A DNA stretch of 64,000 nt from an uncultured Gammaproteobacteria bacterium (GCA_913054495.1 CAJXIY010000002.1:19678-83677), one strand, 5' to 3'; shown: positions 8,609 to 18,073, numbered from the stretch's first letter. Program-made: numbers and translations. Notes: generated by a model not told the origin, from the letters alone.

Positions 8609-9201
8609 GACATGGAGTCCAGCGGGTTGTAGACAGACCTGATTTCACCGGGCGCTTGCCACGGGAGATGGGAATCCTTGCTTACTGGCACCATGTCGAT
8701 ACAGTCGACTGGGCAGGGCTCAACACACAAATCACAGCCGCTACATTCCTGCTCGAAGACGGTGTGCATCAGTTTTGCGGCACCGAGGATGGCGTCCAGC
8801 GGACAGGCTTGAATGCAGAGGGTACAGCCGATGCACTCAGCTTCCCTGATGACCGCCACCGTTGGCAGTTGATAGTTGCCGGCGCCAGGGTCCAGTGCCT
8901 GGCGCCGTTCGTTCATGAGATTAGCGAGGTGGATTATGGTGTCGGTTCCTCCCGGCGGACAACGGTTGATCGACTCCCCCTCGACGATCGCCCGGGCATA
9001 GGGCCGGCAGCCTTCGAAGCCGCAGCGTCCACACTGGGTCTGGGGAAGTAATCGATTTACCTGGTCTACCAGCGATCCCTGTGTCGCCAGATTCATGGAA
9101 ACATAACGTCTGAATATCAACAGCGTCCAGCAAGCAACGGCAATGATAACGACTGCTGCGAGTATCTGGCTGTAACTACTGTCGATGAGTGGAAGCGGCA
9201 C
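8605..9201 (-). CDS. rnfB: Rnf/Rsx electron transport complex subunit B
   Basis: RnfB is a membrane-anchored iron-sulfur protein that relays electrons in the Rnf complex. The 198-residue product has an N-terminal hydrophobic anchor (about 10-30) and the CGRCGFEGC motif with Cys57, 60, 65 and Cys81 of INRCPPGG for the first [4Fe-4S] cluster. Two more ferredoxin motifs follow (Cys123/126/129/133 and Cys153/156/159/163). All cluster ligands expected for the family are present, in contrast to RnfA and RnfE. The rnfC ATG overlaps its stop codon, and rnfA lies 3 bases upstream. Confidence 0.97.
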   Translation of the reverse strand: MPLPLIDSSYSQILAAVVIIAVACWTLLIFRRYVSMNLATQGSLVDQVNRLLPQTQCGRCGFEGCRPYARAIVEGESINRCPPGGTDTIIHLANLMNERRQALDPGAGNYQLPTVAVIREAECIGCTLCIQACPLDAILGAAKLMHTVFEQECSGCDLCVEPCPVDCIDMVPVSKDSHLPWQAPGEIRSVYNPLDSMS

Positions 9202-9204
9202 GAT

Positions 9205-9780
9205 TTAGACCAGCCCGGCAAAACCCAGGAAACACATAGCCGCAATGCCTGCACTGATCAGTTGAATAGCGGCGCCACGGAATGGAGCCGGCACGTCGGC
9301 GCCGTCGAGGCGTTGGCGCAGGGCCGTAAATGCCAGCAGTACCAGTGCGAATCCCATCGCCGCGCCGAAGCTGTATGCGAGGCAGTCCACGACGCTTCGC
9401 TCACTGGCGGTGTTTAGCAGCGACAGTCCAATGATACTGCTGTTGCCAGCGATCAGATAGAACGCGAGTCTTTGTCTGCGCATTGAAAGGGGAAAATATT
9501 TTTCCAGGCTATGCAGTACCAACAAGGTAAGTATGGAACTGACGCCGACGAAGCACAGCAGCGCCAGGTATTCCAGTCCAAGTGGGGCCAACAGGCCCCG
9601 GTAAAGAATCAGATTGATGGCCGAGGCCAGGAAAATTACCAGGAAACTTACCAGGGCAAGCTCGATCGCGTTTCGCAGTCGATTGCTGTAAGCGAACAGG
9701 GAGGAAACACCCAGGGACTGGATCAGCACCATGTTATTGACCAGGGCAGCAGCGACGATGATGCTAAATATTTGGGTCAC
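9205..9780 (-). CDS. rnfA: Rnf/Rsx electron transport complex subunit A, lacking cluster cysteines
   Basis: RnfA is a six-helix membrane subunit homologous to NqrE that pairs with RnfE. The 191-residue product keeps the family signatures LVNNMVL near the start and DVPAPFRGAAIQLISAG near the end. The two cysteines that ligate the shared [2Fe-2S] cluster are both serine here: Ser26 in LGVSS (LGLCP in E. coli RsxA, Cys26) and Ser114 in AGNSS (TTNCA in E. coli). Three other cysteines, in LLCFV, VDCLA and AMCFL, are not at ligand positions. It is the first gene of the operon, about 110 bp from the Deg-type protease upstream. The identification is secure from overall fold and context. Function with a cluster in the usual place is unlikely. 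Confidence 0.93.
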   Translation of the reverse strand: MTQIFSIIVAAALVNNMVLIQSLGVSSLFAYSNRLRNAIELALVSFLVIFLASAINLILYRGLLAPLGLEYLALLCFVGVSSILTLLVLHSLEKYFPLSMRRQRLAFYLIAGNSSIIGLSLLNTASERSVVDCLAYSFGAAMGFALVLLAFTALRQRLDGADVPAPFRGAAIQLISAGIAAMCFLGFAGLV

Positions 9781-9891
9781 GGCGCGAGCGATCCCTGGGG
9801 TTTGTGGGGCGACGGAGAACTGGCGTCGATTCTAACACGGCTCAGAAACCACGTAACAACGTGGCGCCACATGTGATACCCCCTACAAATC

Positions 9892-11415
9892 TTATTCTTT
9901 AAACAAACCGACGGAGTGGGCGGTAGGAATTTTGTACTGTGAGAGTACCTCGGCTTCAGAAGAAATTGCCGCGGCATGGTTGATGACCATCTGATAGCCG
10001 TTGGCGTTTTCCAGCACCACATTTTCTTCGAGATTGGTTCGTAGCAGATGTGAAAACTGTTCGAAATCTCGCACCGGTTCTCCATTGATGAAGTCCACTA
10101 TCCAGTTACGCCAGTCGTGGTAACCCAGATTCACATCGCTGGCCAGCACCTGTAATGCCACCACCAGCTCCCGCCGCTGCGGTGAGCTCCATTGATTGCG
10201 GGCCTGTAACAGGGTTACGGGTGCACTGCGACCCCAGTCATTACCCCAGCGCTTGATGAGGTTCATGTTGAGAGGTACGAACAGCACTCCGCCGTAAATA
10301 TAGTATTCGGGTATCTTGTCGAACTGTTCGCCGGCAACCAGGCTGTAACTGTTGAGGGCGCGCTCGGCCAGTATGGTGCTGCTGCTGACTTCGCCATTTC
10401 TGGCGTAAGTGATCAGCACCGACTCGCCGATGTGATGAATATCTATGGCGTGTTTGTAATCCGTGAGTATATTTTCGCTGAGTTTTATGCTGCCATCATC
10501 GGCGATGTCGTAGTGGTCGATCTTCAGTATGACATCGTTTTCCTCCAATAATCCCTGGGCGGGAGAACCATGGAATACCTTGATTACCAGCACACCACTC
10601 TGGTCTTTTCTTAAGCCATAGGCCAGTTTTGCCGACGGACTATCCAGCGTCTGAGTACGAAATCCAAGATCGGGAAAGCCGTCATGGCTGCCATCGATGC
10701 GGTCATCAAGGACATGCCGGATAATACTCGGCGGCACAAAATAGCCGAGATTTTCCGAGCGACGGCCACTGTTTGCCTGCATCACCACCCCAACAATTTG
10801 TTTATTGACAATCACCGGACCACCGCTGTTACCGGGATTTATGGCGGCATCGATTTGACCGGCCAGCAGGTAGGAGCCGGAGTGGGCGTAAATTTGCTGC
10901 TCGACACGAGACAGAATTCCCTTGGTGATGCTGAGGGACTTGCCACCAATTGGATAACCGTAGACGGAGACCTCCTGTAATGGCTCGGGCAAGTCGCCGA
11001 TGGGCAGGGCCCTAAGGTCGCTAAAAAATCCTGGTTCTTCGACGGTGATGAGGGCCAGATCAGCCTCGTGAGAGATAAATGCCACGCGGGCCTGATAGCG
11101 ACGGGGGTCGTTGTGTTTTTGAGCCTGGACGTAGCTGGCATTGGCAACGACATGGGCATTGGTCAGTATCAGATTGCCGGCGATTACCGAGCCTGAACCG
11201 CTACTCTGTCTTGGGGTTAACAGGCGCCAGGGCGTGAAGTAATCCGGCGCGGCCTGAGTCGTGTAGATCTTGACTACCGAGTCTTCGATTTCCCGAAGCT
11301 CACTATTTTGAGAGTGGGCGGAGAATGAACTCGCCAGCAACAGGGCGCCCAGGATGGCAAGGATCTGCCCATCGACGAGTTTCTGTGTACTACCCAAGCG
11401 CTTGTGAAATTTCAT
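9892..11415 (-). CDS. Periplasmic Deg-type trypsin-like serine protease with PDZ domain
   Basis: The 507-residue product starts with a signal peptide (hydrophobic 17-30, likely cut after AHS). A trypsin-like domain follows with a complete triad: His88 in TNAHVV, Asp119 in EADLALI and Ser197 in NPGNSGGP. After it comes a PDZ domain (about 230-330, GVLVIKVFHGSPAQGLLEENDVILKID), then a long C-terminal region with a second PDZ-like segment (VDFINGEPV). This layout resembles the Deg9-like branch more than classical DegP or DegS, so no symbol is given. It probably degrades or processes envelope proteins. It is on the same strand as rnfA, which starts about 110 bp downstream, and metG lies upstream. 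Whether it is cotranscribed with rnf is unknown. Confidence 0.88.
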   Translation of the reverse strand: MKFHKRLGSTQKLVDGQILAILGALLLASSFSAHSQNSELREIEDSVVKIYTTQAAPDYFTPWRLLTPRQSSGSGSVIAGNLILTNAHVVANASYVQAQKHNDPRRYQARVAFISHEADLALITVEEPGFFSDLRALPIGDLPEPLQEVSVYGYPIGGKSLSITKGILSRVEQQIYAHSGSYLLAGQIDAAINPGNSGGPVIVNKQIVGVVMQANSGRRSENLGYFVPPSIIRHVLDDRIDGSHDGFPDLGFRTQTLDSPSAKLAYGLRKDQSGVLVIKVFHGSPAQGLLEENDVILKIDHYDIADDGSIKLSENILTDYKHAIDIHHIGESVLITYARNGEVSSSTILAERALNSYSLVAGEQFDKIPEYYIYGGVLFVPLNMNLIKRWGNDWGRSAPVTLLQARNQWSSPQRRELVVALQVLASDVNLGYHDWRNWIVDFINGEPVRDFEQFSHLLRTNLEENVVLENANGYQMVINHAAAISSEAEVLSQYKIPTAHSVGLFKE

Positions 11416-11660
11416 AGTTACCTACTAGTTAAATACCCGTAATCGGAGCCAACGGGGCAAGCCGCAGTCGCCCAAGCTTAGTACGTAAAAGTGATGAGTA
11501 CCAGCCAATTGCAATTCCTCTAAGGTGGTTCGGGAAGCCGTGAAAAGGGTTGCAATGTTTCTGCAGGCCGGAGACATTGCCTACTTTACCTGAGCTTGCC
11601 TGACTCTCAGCAGACCGCCAAACCGGCATGAATCGTACAGCCATTGACGGTGGTGCGCGT

Positions 11661-13706
11661 TCAGGTGATGCGCATGCCGGCCTCGGCACCGCTGTGGGGC
11701 TCGAGTAGCCATATATCCTTACCACCGGGCCCGGCCGCTAGAATCATGCCTTCGGAGAGCCCAAATTTCATCTTGCGCGGCTTTAAGTTAGCTACCACGA
11801 CCGTATACATGCCCACCAGCGTTTCAGGCTCGTAGGCTGACTTGATGCCGGAAAAAACCGTGCGAGTCAGTGCTTCACCCTGGGGATCCAGCCCTAGATC
11901 GAGGCTCAGCTTCAGTAGTTTATCGGCGCCTTCTACGATCTCGGCGTCGATGATCCTGGCTACGCGCAAGTCGATTTTGGCGAAATCATCAAGCTCGATC
12001 TCTGGCTCCAGACCGCTGCTATTGGCTGCGGGTTTCGCCGCGCTGTTGCCTTGCTGCGTTTCGTATTCCTGTCGGGTCGCATCGACCATCGCTTGCACCT
12101 TGTCGATTTCAACGCGTGTTAGTAGCGGCGTGAACTTGTTGATCTTGTGATTGAGTAATGGCTTTTCGATATCGTCCCATTGTAGCGGATCGATGGCCAG
12201 GAAATGTTCCGCCTTCTCTACCATGACCGGTAGCACCGGTTTTAAATAGGAAATCAGCAGGCGAAAGGTATTCAGGCCGGTGCTGCAAATTTCCTGTAAC
12301 TCCCGCGAATGCTTGTCTGCCTTGGCGATGATCCATGGCTGCTTGGCGTTGATATACTGGTTGGCTTTATCCGCCTGCTCCATGATCAGTCTGATAGCCT
12401 TGCTGTACTCACGGCGTTCGAAGAGTTCGGTTATTTCGGTCTTGCTTGCCAACATCTCTGCAATCAATTTCTCATCATCGAGCCGCTTGGACAACATGCC
12501 ATCAAAACCCTTAGCGATAAAGCCGGCACAGCGGCTGGCGATGTTGACCACCTTGCCTACCAGATCTGAGTTCACTCTCTGTACAAAATCATCGAGATTG
12601 AGATCTAGATCGTCTATTCCAGAAGATAGCTTTGCCGCGAGATAATAACGCAGGTACTCGGGGTTCAGATGCTCCAAGTAAGTTCGAGCGTTGATAAAAG
12701 TTCCCCGGGATTTTGACATCTTGGTGCCGTCAACGGTGAGGAAGCCATGCACGAAAACCGCAGTCGGCGTGCGGTAACCGGCGCTGGTCAACATGGCCGG
12801 CCAGAACAGGGTATGAAAATTAATGATGTCCTTACCGATGAAATGGTAGAGCTCGGTATCATGGCCGGGACACCAATAATCATCGAAATGATAGTCGCTG
12901 CGATCGCAGAGAACTTTAAAACTGGCCATGTAACCGATGGGGGCATCCACCCAGACATAGAAGTATTTGTCGGGCTCACCCGGGATTTCGAAACCGAAAT
13001 AGGGCGCATCGCGGGAGATGTCCCATTCCTGCAATTCATCATCCAGCCATTCACTGAGTTTATTGGCGACAGCGTCGTGAAGGGTTCCGCTACGCGTCCA
13101 AATTTTCAACATGTCCGTAAACGCGGGCAAGGCAAAGAAGAAATGCTCAGATTCTTTTTCGACGGGTGTCGCACCCGAAATCACGGACCTGGAATCAGTC
13201 AACTCCGTGGGACTGTAGGTCGATCCACAGGCTTCACAATTGTCGCCATACTGGTTCTCGGTCTTGCATTTAGGGCAGGTCCCAACAATGTATCTGTCTG
13301 CTAGGAATAAATTTTTCTCCGGGTCGTAGAGTTGCTTGATCTTGCGTCGATGGATGTGACAGTTGGCGTTCAGCTTCTCGTAGATGGATTCCGACAACTC
13401 GCGATTTTCTTCGGAATGGGTGGAGTGGTAGTTGTCGAATTGAATCAGAAAATCGGCGTAATCCCGTTGGTGCTCTATGCTGGCGGCGTCGATCAATTGC
13501 TCTGAACTGATGCCCAGTTGTTCTGCACTGAGCATGATCGCGGTACCATGGGCATCGTCGGCACATACGTAGACGCAGTCGTGGCCGCGGAGTTTTTGCA
13601 AACGCACCCAGATGTCTGTCTGTATCGCCTCCAGCATGTGGCCCAGGTGTATGTCACCGTTGGCGTAGGGCAAGGCGCTGGTAACCAGAATCTTTCTTCG
13701 TTTCAC
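11661..13706 (-). CDS. metG: Methionyl-tRNA synthetase
   Basis: MetG charges initiator and elongator tRNA-Met. The 681-residue protein has the class I HIGH motif as DIHLGHM near the start and the KMSKS motif as GTKMSKSRG near 340. The zinc knuckle [17 protein letters not shown] lies near 145-161. A C-terminal tRNA-binding domain ([26 protein letters not shown]) is fused after a flexible Ala/Asn-rich linker, giving the E. coli-like dimeric form. In Pseudomonas metG is followed by apbC/mrp and dcd. Here mrp is absent and a rubredoxin gene stands between metG and dcd. Confidence 0.98.
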   Translation of the reverse strand: MKRRKILVTSALPYANGDIHLGHMLEAIQTDIWVRLQKLRGHDCVYVCADDAHGTAIMLSAEQLGISSEQLIDAASIEHQRDYADFLIQFDNYHSTHSEENRELSESIYEKLNANCHIHRRKIKQLYDPEKNLFLADRYIVGTCPKCKTENQYGDNCEACGSTYSPTELTDSRSVISGATPVEKESEHFFFALPAFTDMLKIWTRSGTLHDAVANKLSEWLDDELQEWDISRDAPYFGFEIPGEPDKYFYVWVDAPIGYMASFKVLCDRSDYHFDDYWCPGHDTELYHFIGKDIINFHTLFWPAMLTSAGYRTPTAVFVHGFLTVDGTKMSKSRGTFINARTYLEHLNPEYLRYYLAAKLSSGIDDLDLNLDDFVQRVNSDLVGKVVNIASRCAGFIAKGFDGMLSKRLDDEKLIAEMLASKTEITELFERREYSKAIRLIMEQADKANQYINAKQPWIIAKADKHSRELQEICSTGLNTFRLLISYLKPVLPVMVEKAEHFLAIDPLQWDDIEKPLLNHKINKFTPLLTRVEIDKVQAMVDATRQEYETQQGNSAAKPAANSSGLEPEIELDDFAKIDLRVARIIDAEIVEGADKLLKLSLDLGLDPQGEALTRTVFSGIKSAYEPETLVGMYTVVVANLKPRKMKFGLSEGMILAAGPGGKDIWLLEPHSGAEAGMRIT

Positions 13707-13819
13707 ACTGCAGTCCTTGGTTGACCGGCACAGCGCGGTTTCTCGCCGGCGCCGGGATTGATAGACAGGTTCGACAGGCCCGTGCCTCCGTGGGCCTTCT
13801 CAGTTGCGTGACCGCTGTT

Positions 13820-13984
13820 TTATATTTCGACCATTTCGAAGTCTTCTTTGCCGACTCCGCAATCAGGGCACATCCAGTCATCCGGGATCTCATCCCAACT
13901 GGTACCAGGGGCGATGCCATCCTCGGGTAGGCCCAGTTCTTCTTCATAGATAAAACTGCAAATCATACACTGCCACTTTCTCAC
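13820..13984 (-). CDS. rubA: Rubredoxin
   Basis: This is a 54-residue one-iron electron carrier. Two iron-binding pairs are present: CMIC near residues 5-8 and CPDC near 38-41, with the conserved [11 protein letters not shown] stretch between. The usual glycine after the first pair is Ser. The open frame runs further upstream, to 14125. The GTG at 13984 is preferred because GGAGG lies 8 bases before it and the product then has exactly the standard rubredoxin length beginning VRKWQC. Rubredoxins serve alkane hydroxylases, rubredoxin-oxygen reductases or oxidative-stress enzymes. No partner gene is visible nearby. Confidence 0.93.
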   Translation of the reverse strand: MRKWQCMICSFIYEEELGLPEDGIAPGTSWDEIPDDWMCPDCGVGKEDFEMVEI

Positions 13985-14295
13985 CCGATGGTCCTCCGAA
14001 GGTGCATTTTGTAAAACCAGATGGTTGCCATGCAAGTCAATTATAGCCCGTAAGCGGTCGCTACTGCCCAGGGATTCGGCCGTGGCCATGACGGGTCTTG
14101 TGCTTCGCTGTCCGTGGATACGCATCCCGGCGGCCGCGAATCATACTGCAAGTCGGCATCGAATTCAGCTCTAATTTACCCGTGCTGGCGCTGTCGTCTC
14201 CTCGATGTGCGGCTGGAAAATAAGTTGATGATAAAGGAGATGAATGGTTTATCATTCGCGTCTTGTTTGCAGCAATGCGTTATCAGGGTTGAAGT
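13985..14295. other. Intergenic region between divergent rubA and dcd
   Basis: About 310 bp with no supportable gene on either strand. It must hold the promoters of rubA (leftward) and dcd (rightward). I see no hairpin or repeat of note. Confidence 0.5.
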
Positions 14296-14865
14296 ATGAG
14301 TATCAAGTCGGACCGCTGGATCAGGGAAATGGCGCAGACCCAGGGCATGATTGAGCCATTTGAGCCGGCGCAGGTCCGCTATGTCGATGGCGCCAAGGTC
14401 ATCTCCTTCGGCACCTCGAGTTATGGCTATGATGTTCGCTGTGCCACAGAGTTCAAGATATTCACCAATGTCCACACGACCAGCGTGGTGGATCCAAAAA
14501 ACTTCGACGAGAGTAGTTTCATATCTATCGATGAGCCCTTCTGCATCATTCCCCCGAACTCATTCGCCCTGGCCAGGACCATCGAATATTTTCGTATCCC
14601 CAAAGACGTCCTCACGATTTGTCTCGGCAAGTCGACTTATGCCCGTTGCGGCATCATCGTCAATGTCACCCCATTGGAGCCGGAGTGGGAAGGGCATGTG
14701 ACGCTAGAATTTTCCAATTCCACGCCGCTACCGGCGAAAATCTACGCCAACGAGGGTGTCGCCCAGATGCTGTTCTACCAATCAGATGAGCAGTGCGAGA
14801 CCACTTATAAGCAGCGCGACGGAAAATATATGGGCCAGACTGGCGTCACTCCCCCCAAGGCCTGA
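14296..14865 (+). CDS. dcd: dCTP deaminase
   Basis: Dcd deaminates dCTP to dUTP, which dUTPase then converts to dUMP for thymidylate synthesis. The 189-residue protein has the family motifs SYGYDVR (about 39-45) and the nucleotide loop GKSTYARCG (RSSLARLG in E. coli). The catalytic glutamate lies in [14 protein letters not shown] and the C-terminal segment is [14 protein letters not shown]. Length matches the 188-residue Pseudomonas-type enzyme. The ATG at 14296 follows a short hydrophobic out-of-frame stretch and is the only start consistent with family alignment. Confidence 0.96.
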   Translation: MSIKSDRWIREMAQTQGMIEPFEPAQVRYVDGAKVISFGTSSYGYDVRCATEFKIFTNVHTTSVVDPKNFDESSFISIDEPFCIIPPNSFALARTIEYFRIPKDVLTICLGKSTYARCGIIVNVTPLEPEWEGHVTLEFSNSTPLPAKIYANEGVAQMLFYQSDEQCETTYKQRDGKYMGQTGVTPPKA

Positions 14866-15694
14866 GCAGGCAAAAGCAGCCCAGGTCGCGCCCGCCCGAT
14901 GCAGGCCCAGGATGGATATTACGGTCGCGGCTTGTTCCTATGTCCTTGATTCCTAATCTCTTTATTGCATGAATACCGGCAACGAGCGTCGGAATTCCGA
15001 CGCCAAGAGCGATAATCAGTCGAATTATTGGCGCTTACGGCCCCTTCACAAATTGCAGCGAGAACGGCCCGGATCCGCCAAAGTTCCCTGTTCACGCGGC
15101 CTGGCGACCTTAATCGGGCTAATTTTCCGATCTGGAACAATTATTGCTTCGTTAAGCATAGCAATCCGCTCGTCTCGCGATATACAGGATTGTAATAACG
15201 CGGCGTGTTGTGAGCGAAATGTGTAGTAGTCAGGGGACAAGGCTTAATCGGGTCGTTGAGTTTAATACGCGACCCGGCTTACGAGGTAAGTCGTCAGCGC
15301 CGGAATTAAGTTTAGCAAGATCGAAAAGATAAATGGAATTTCAGCAGGTCGATAATAAATAAGGAGCATGCCATAGCGTGGCAGCTAAAAAGCATTACCT
15401 AGCAGACATGCAAGAAGCCCAGGGATTCTTCTGCAGCCGAATGGCTGGAGAGGGTCTGTGGCTGTCAGCCAGCCTGACATCGAGTTATTTTACCCCTGAT
15501 GTAAATGTTGCCCCTGGAAATCATGTTAGCCCTGAACTAATACCAGGCAGACTTTCGAGCTACCCATCAAACCCTCCTTCGCTTGCAGAAAACTGGTTTC
15601 AACACCTCATCGGTGCTGCCTCTACAAGGCGATACCATGGCCAGCTTGAGTTTTTGCAAAGGTGAGCAACAAAACTAAATCGGGATGACTAAAA
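14866..15694. other. Long stretch without a convincing gene, upstream of fliA
   Basis: Roughly 830 bp between dcd and fliA. Short open frames exist on both strands but none shows a recognisable domain. The best is a 95-codon GTG frame at 15378-15665, preceded by AAGGAG, whose composition does not look like a folded protein. A sigma-28-like promoter match lies at 15330-15355. In Pseudomonas the neighbourhood of fliA is filled with flagellar and chemotaxis genes. None is recognisable here. Confidence 0.5.
15330..15355 (+). promoter_or_regulatory. Possible sigma-28 (FliA) promoter
   Basis: TAAA at 15330-15333 and GTCGATAA at 15348-15355 resemble the sigma-28 consensus TAAA-N15-GCCGATAA, with a 14-base spacer and one mismatch in the -10 element. 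It points toward fliA, which starts about 340 bp downstream, and would allow autoregulation. One spacer base is missing, so this is tentative. Confidence 0.25.
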
Positions 15695-16444
15695 ATGGCT
15701 TCGGCAATAAAAGTTTCGACACATAAACCGCTGCCGACATGCGTTGACGGCATTGAGACCAATCTCACGGAAGTGGTGGATCGCTACGCCCCATTGGTGA
15801 AGCGCATCGCTCATCACCTGCTGCTGCGGATGCCCGCGAGCGTTCAGATCGATGACCTGATTCAGTCCGGCATGATCGGCTTGCTGGAAGCGGCCAAGAA
15901 ATATGATGTATCCAAGGGCGCCAGCTTCGAAACCTATGCCGGCATCCGAATCCGCGGGTCCATGCTGGATGAAGTTCGCAAGGGGGATTGGGCGCCACGG
16001 TCGGTGCACCGCAAATCTCGAAAAGTTGCAGAAGCGATCAAGGCCATCGAGGCGCGCACCGGCAAGGACGCGAAGGATAATCAGATCGCGAAAGAGCTGG
16101 ATATTGATCTCAATGCCTATTACGCCATCTTGCAGGATGCCTCGGGTAGCCGGCTTTTTAGTTTCGATGACATAATGGAAGGCGATGATTCCGCGATCGA
16201 GTCGGCAGCCGGTGAACTTCCGGGTCCCTGTGATGGTCTGCAGAGGGATACATTCAAGGCCCATCTGTCGAACGCCATCGATGGTCTGCCGGATAGGGAA
16301 AAACTGGTGCTGGCACTGTACTACGATGAGGAACTCAATCTGAAGGAAATAGGGGAAGTCATCGGAGTCAGTGAGTCCCGCGTCAGCCAGATTCACAGTC
16401 AGGCAGCGATACGCCTACGGGCCCGGCTCACCGACTGGCATTAG
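15695..16444 (+). CDS. fliA: RNA polymerase sigma factor for flagellar genes (sigma-28)
   Basis: FliA directs RNA polymerase to late flagellar and chemotaxis promoters. The 249-residue product has region 2 (APLVKRIAHHLLLRMP, then the core-binding DDLIQSGMIGLLEAAKKYD and FETYAGIRIRGSMLDEVRKGDWAPRSVHR), region 3 and region 4 with the helix-turn-helix LNLKEIGEVIGVSESRVSQIHSQA. It is full length and looks functional. It is isolated: there is no flhF, fleN, cheY or flagellar gene in the window. It is followed at once by its own terminator and then by ccmA. In Pseudomonas fliA and ccmA lie on the same side of a chemotaxis-motility block, so that block appears deleted or moved. Confidence 0.94.
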   Translation: MASAIKVSTHKPLPTCVDGIETNLTEVVDRYAPLVKRIAHHLLLRMPASVQIDDLIQSGMIGLLEAAKKYDVSKGASFETYAGIRIRGSMLDEVRKGDWAPRSVHRKSRKVAEAIKAIEARTGKDAKDNQIAKELDIDLNAYYAILQDASGSRLFSFDDIMEGDDSAIESAAGELPGPCDGLQRDTFKAHLSNAIDGLPDREKLVLALYYDEELNLKEIGEVIGVSESRVSQIHSQAAIRLRARLTDWH

Positions 16445-16467
16445 GGAGCCCAGGCCATAAGGCCGAG

Positions 16468-16500
16468 ATCCTGAAGCCGACAAGGCCAGGATTTCTTTTT
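16468..16500 (+). terminator. Intrinsic terminator of fliA
   Basis: The stem ATCCTG/CAGGAT (16468-16473 and 16487-16492) is extended inside by GCC/GGC and followed by TTCTTTTT. It ends the fliA transcript and separates it from the ccm operon. Confidence 0.75.
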
Positions 16501-16596
16501 ATAACAATCGTTCCTCCCTTAGGCATTTGACTGCTTTCTCCGTTATAATTCCGCTGCTTTCACCCACTTGCTTCAGAGCCAACATTCCCGGTATTC

Positions 16597-17253
16597 ATGC
16601 CAGCAACGTCCAACAGTGATTCTTCCCCGGCCTCGCACAAGGCCACCATGCTGACAGCCGATGGGCTATTTTGTGAACGCGATGACCGTATACTGTTTCA
16701 AGAATTAAGCTTTCGGTTGGGCGAAGGCGAGGTCTTGCAGGTGCAGGGGAGCAACGGCAGTGGTAAAACCACGTTGCTACGAATTCTCTGTGGCCTCCAT
16801 GATGGCTACGAGGGAGAAATCCGCTGGTACGGGGAAGCCATCGCGGACCAGGAGGAAAACTTTTTTGCTTCTCTCCTCTATATTGGCCACCGGGTTGGTG
16901 TCAATAAGGTACTCACACCATTGGAAAACCTGCGCTGGGGTTGCAGCTTGCAGCAACAGGTGAGCGATAGCACAATTCTGGCGGCACTCGCCGAACTTGG
17001 GCTACACGGTTTCGAGGAATCACAGTGCTTTACGCTCTCCGCCGGCCAGCAACAGCGCGTTGCTCTCGCCAGGTTATTAATCAACCCGGCCAGGCTCTGG
17101 ATACTGGATGAACCGTTTACCACCCTCGATAGCGACGGTGTCGCACAGCTCGAAAATTTGCTGCGCCAACATGCGCAATCCGGTGGCTCGGTGCTGGTGA
17201 CCACCCACCACAAACTCTCCCTAGCTTCGCTTGAAATTCTGAGCCTCGATTGA
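16597..17253 (+). CDS. ccmA: Cytochrome c maturation ABC transporter ATPase
   Basis: CcmA hydrolyses ATP to release haem-loaded CcmE from CcmC during System I cytochrome c maturation. The 218-residue product carries Walker A GSNGSGKTT, a Q-loop region, the ABC signature LSAGQQQRVALARLL and Walker B LWILDEPF, followed by the switch histidine in VTTHH. A Ser-rich N-terminal extension of about 14 residues precedes the ATPase core, so translation may start at the internal ATG near residue 15. It opens the ccmABCDEFGHI operon, and ccmB follows after 9 bases. Confidence 0.95.
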   Translation: MPATSNSDSSPASHKATMLTADGLFCERDDRILFQELSFRLGEGEVLQVQGSNGSGKTTLLRILCGLHDGYEGEIRWYGEAIADQEENFFASLLYIGHRVGVNKVLTPLENLRWGCSLQQQVSDSTILAALAELGLHGFEESQCFTLSAGQQQRVALARLLINPARLWILDEPFTTLDSDGVAQLENLLRQHAQSGGSVLVTTHHKLSLASLEILSLD

Positions 17254-17262
17254 GCGCGTGTA

Positions 17263-17949
17263 ATGACTGAACACACCACCACAGCAGCCGCCTTTCGTGC
17301 GACCCTGGCAAGAGATTTGCTGATTGCCTACAAGCGCAAGAATGACATCGTAAATCCATTCATGTTTTTCCTGATCGTGGCCACCTTGTTCCCCATCGGC
17401 ATTAGTCCGGATCCCCAGCGACTCGGGGAAATAGCGGCCGGCGTCTTATGGATTTCGGCCCTGTTGGCGGCGATGCTGTCCATGGATAACTTATACCGCG
17501 CGGACTATGAAGACGGCTCCCTGGAGCAACTGCTGTTGAGCCCGCATCCACTTTATTTCATGGTGTTGGCGAAGAACATCAGTCACTGGCTCGTGAGTGG
17601 GCTGCCCGTGGTGCTGGCATCACCGCTTATTGCCTACATGCTCAATCTGCCTGCGGACGCGTATTTTGCCCTATTCATGACCCTGTTGCTGGGAACTCCT
17701 GTGCTGAGCTTGCTAGGCTCCATCGGAGTAGCCTTGACCGTAGGATTGGGCAGTCGGGGACTTATTCTGGCCGTGATAACGCTGCCCATGAGCGTGCCAG
17801 TGCTGATCGCCGGTACCATGGCGGTGCAGCAAACCCATAATGGCGCGCCACTGACGGGCTACCTGGCGATACTGGGAGCCATGCTCCTGGTCTCAATTAC
17901 CCTGGCGCCGCTGGCTTCGGCGGCGGCCCTGAGAATCAGTATCAATTAG
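17263..17949 (+). CDS. ccmB: Cytochrome c maturation ABC transporter membrane subunit
   Basis: CcmB is the six-helix membrane partner of CcmA in the haem-handling complex. The 228-residue product begins with a short cytoplasmic segment (RDLLIAYKRKNDIVNPFMFF) followed by the conserved LFPIGISPDP motif. Strongly hydrophobic stretches run throughout, and length equals the family norm of about 220. It is placed between ccmA and ccmC as in all System I operons. The gap to ccmC is 124 bp, longer than elsewhere in this operon, with no gene in it. Confidence 0.94.
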   Translation: MTEHTTTAAAFRATLARDLLIAYKRKNDIVNPFMFFLIVATLFPIGISPDPQRLGEIAAGVLWISALLAAMLSMDNLYRADYEDGSLEQLLLSPHPLYFMVLAKNISHWLVSGLPVVLASPLIAYMLNLPADAYFALFMTLLLGTPVLSLLGSIGVALTVGLGSRGLILAVITLPMSVPVLIAGTMAVQQTHNGAPLTGYLAILGAMLLVSITLAPLASAAALRISIN

Positions 17950-18073
17950 TTCGATTAGACTATAGGCGCATAAATACAATGGGTTACAATACGTAACATC
18001 GTAGTCCATTGAGGGCGTGGTATATTTGCAGCCTTGCAACTCAACAATTTCTTGAGGCGGTGGGAACACAGTA

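Noticed and set aside
9841..9880. Short CCACGT/ACGTGG hairpin between rnfA and the protease
   Set aside because: Six-bp stem, no T-run, not placed as a terminator. Likely chance.
12747..13304. Antisense frame within metG
   Set aside because: Shadow of metG with no domain match.
15378..15665. 95-codon GTG frame with AAGGAG upstream
   Set aside because: No domain, no conserved composition, long run of unpatterned residues. The ribosome-like motif is 11 bases away and could be chance. Not listed as a gene.
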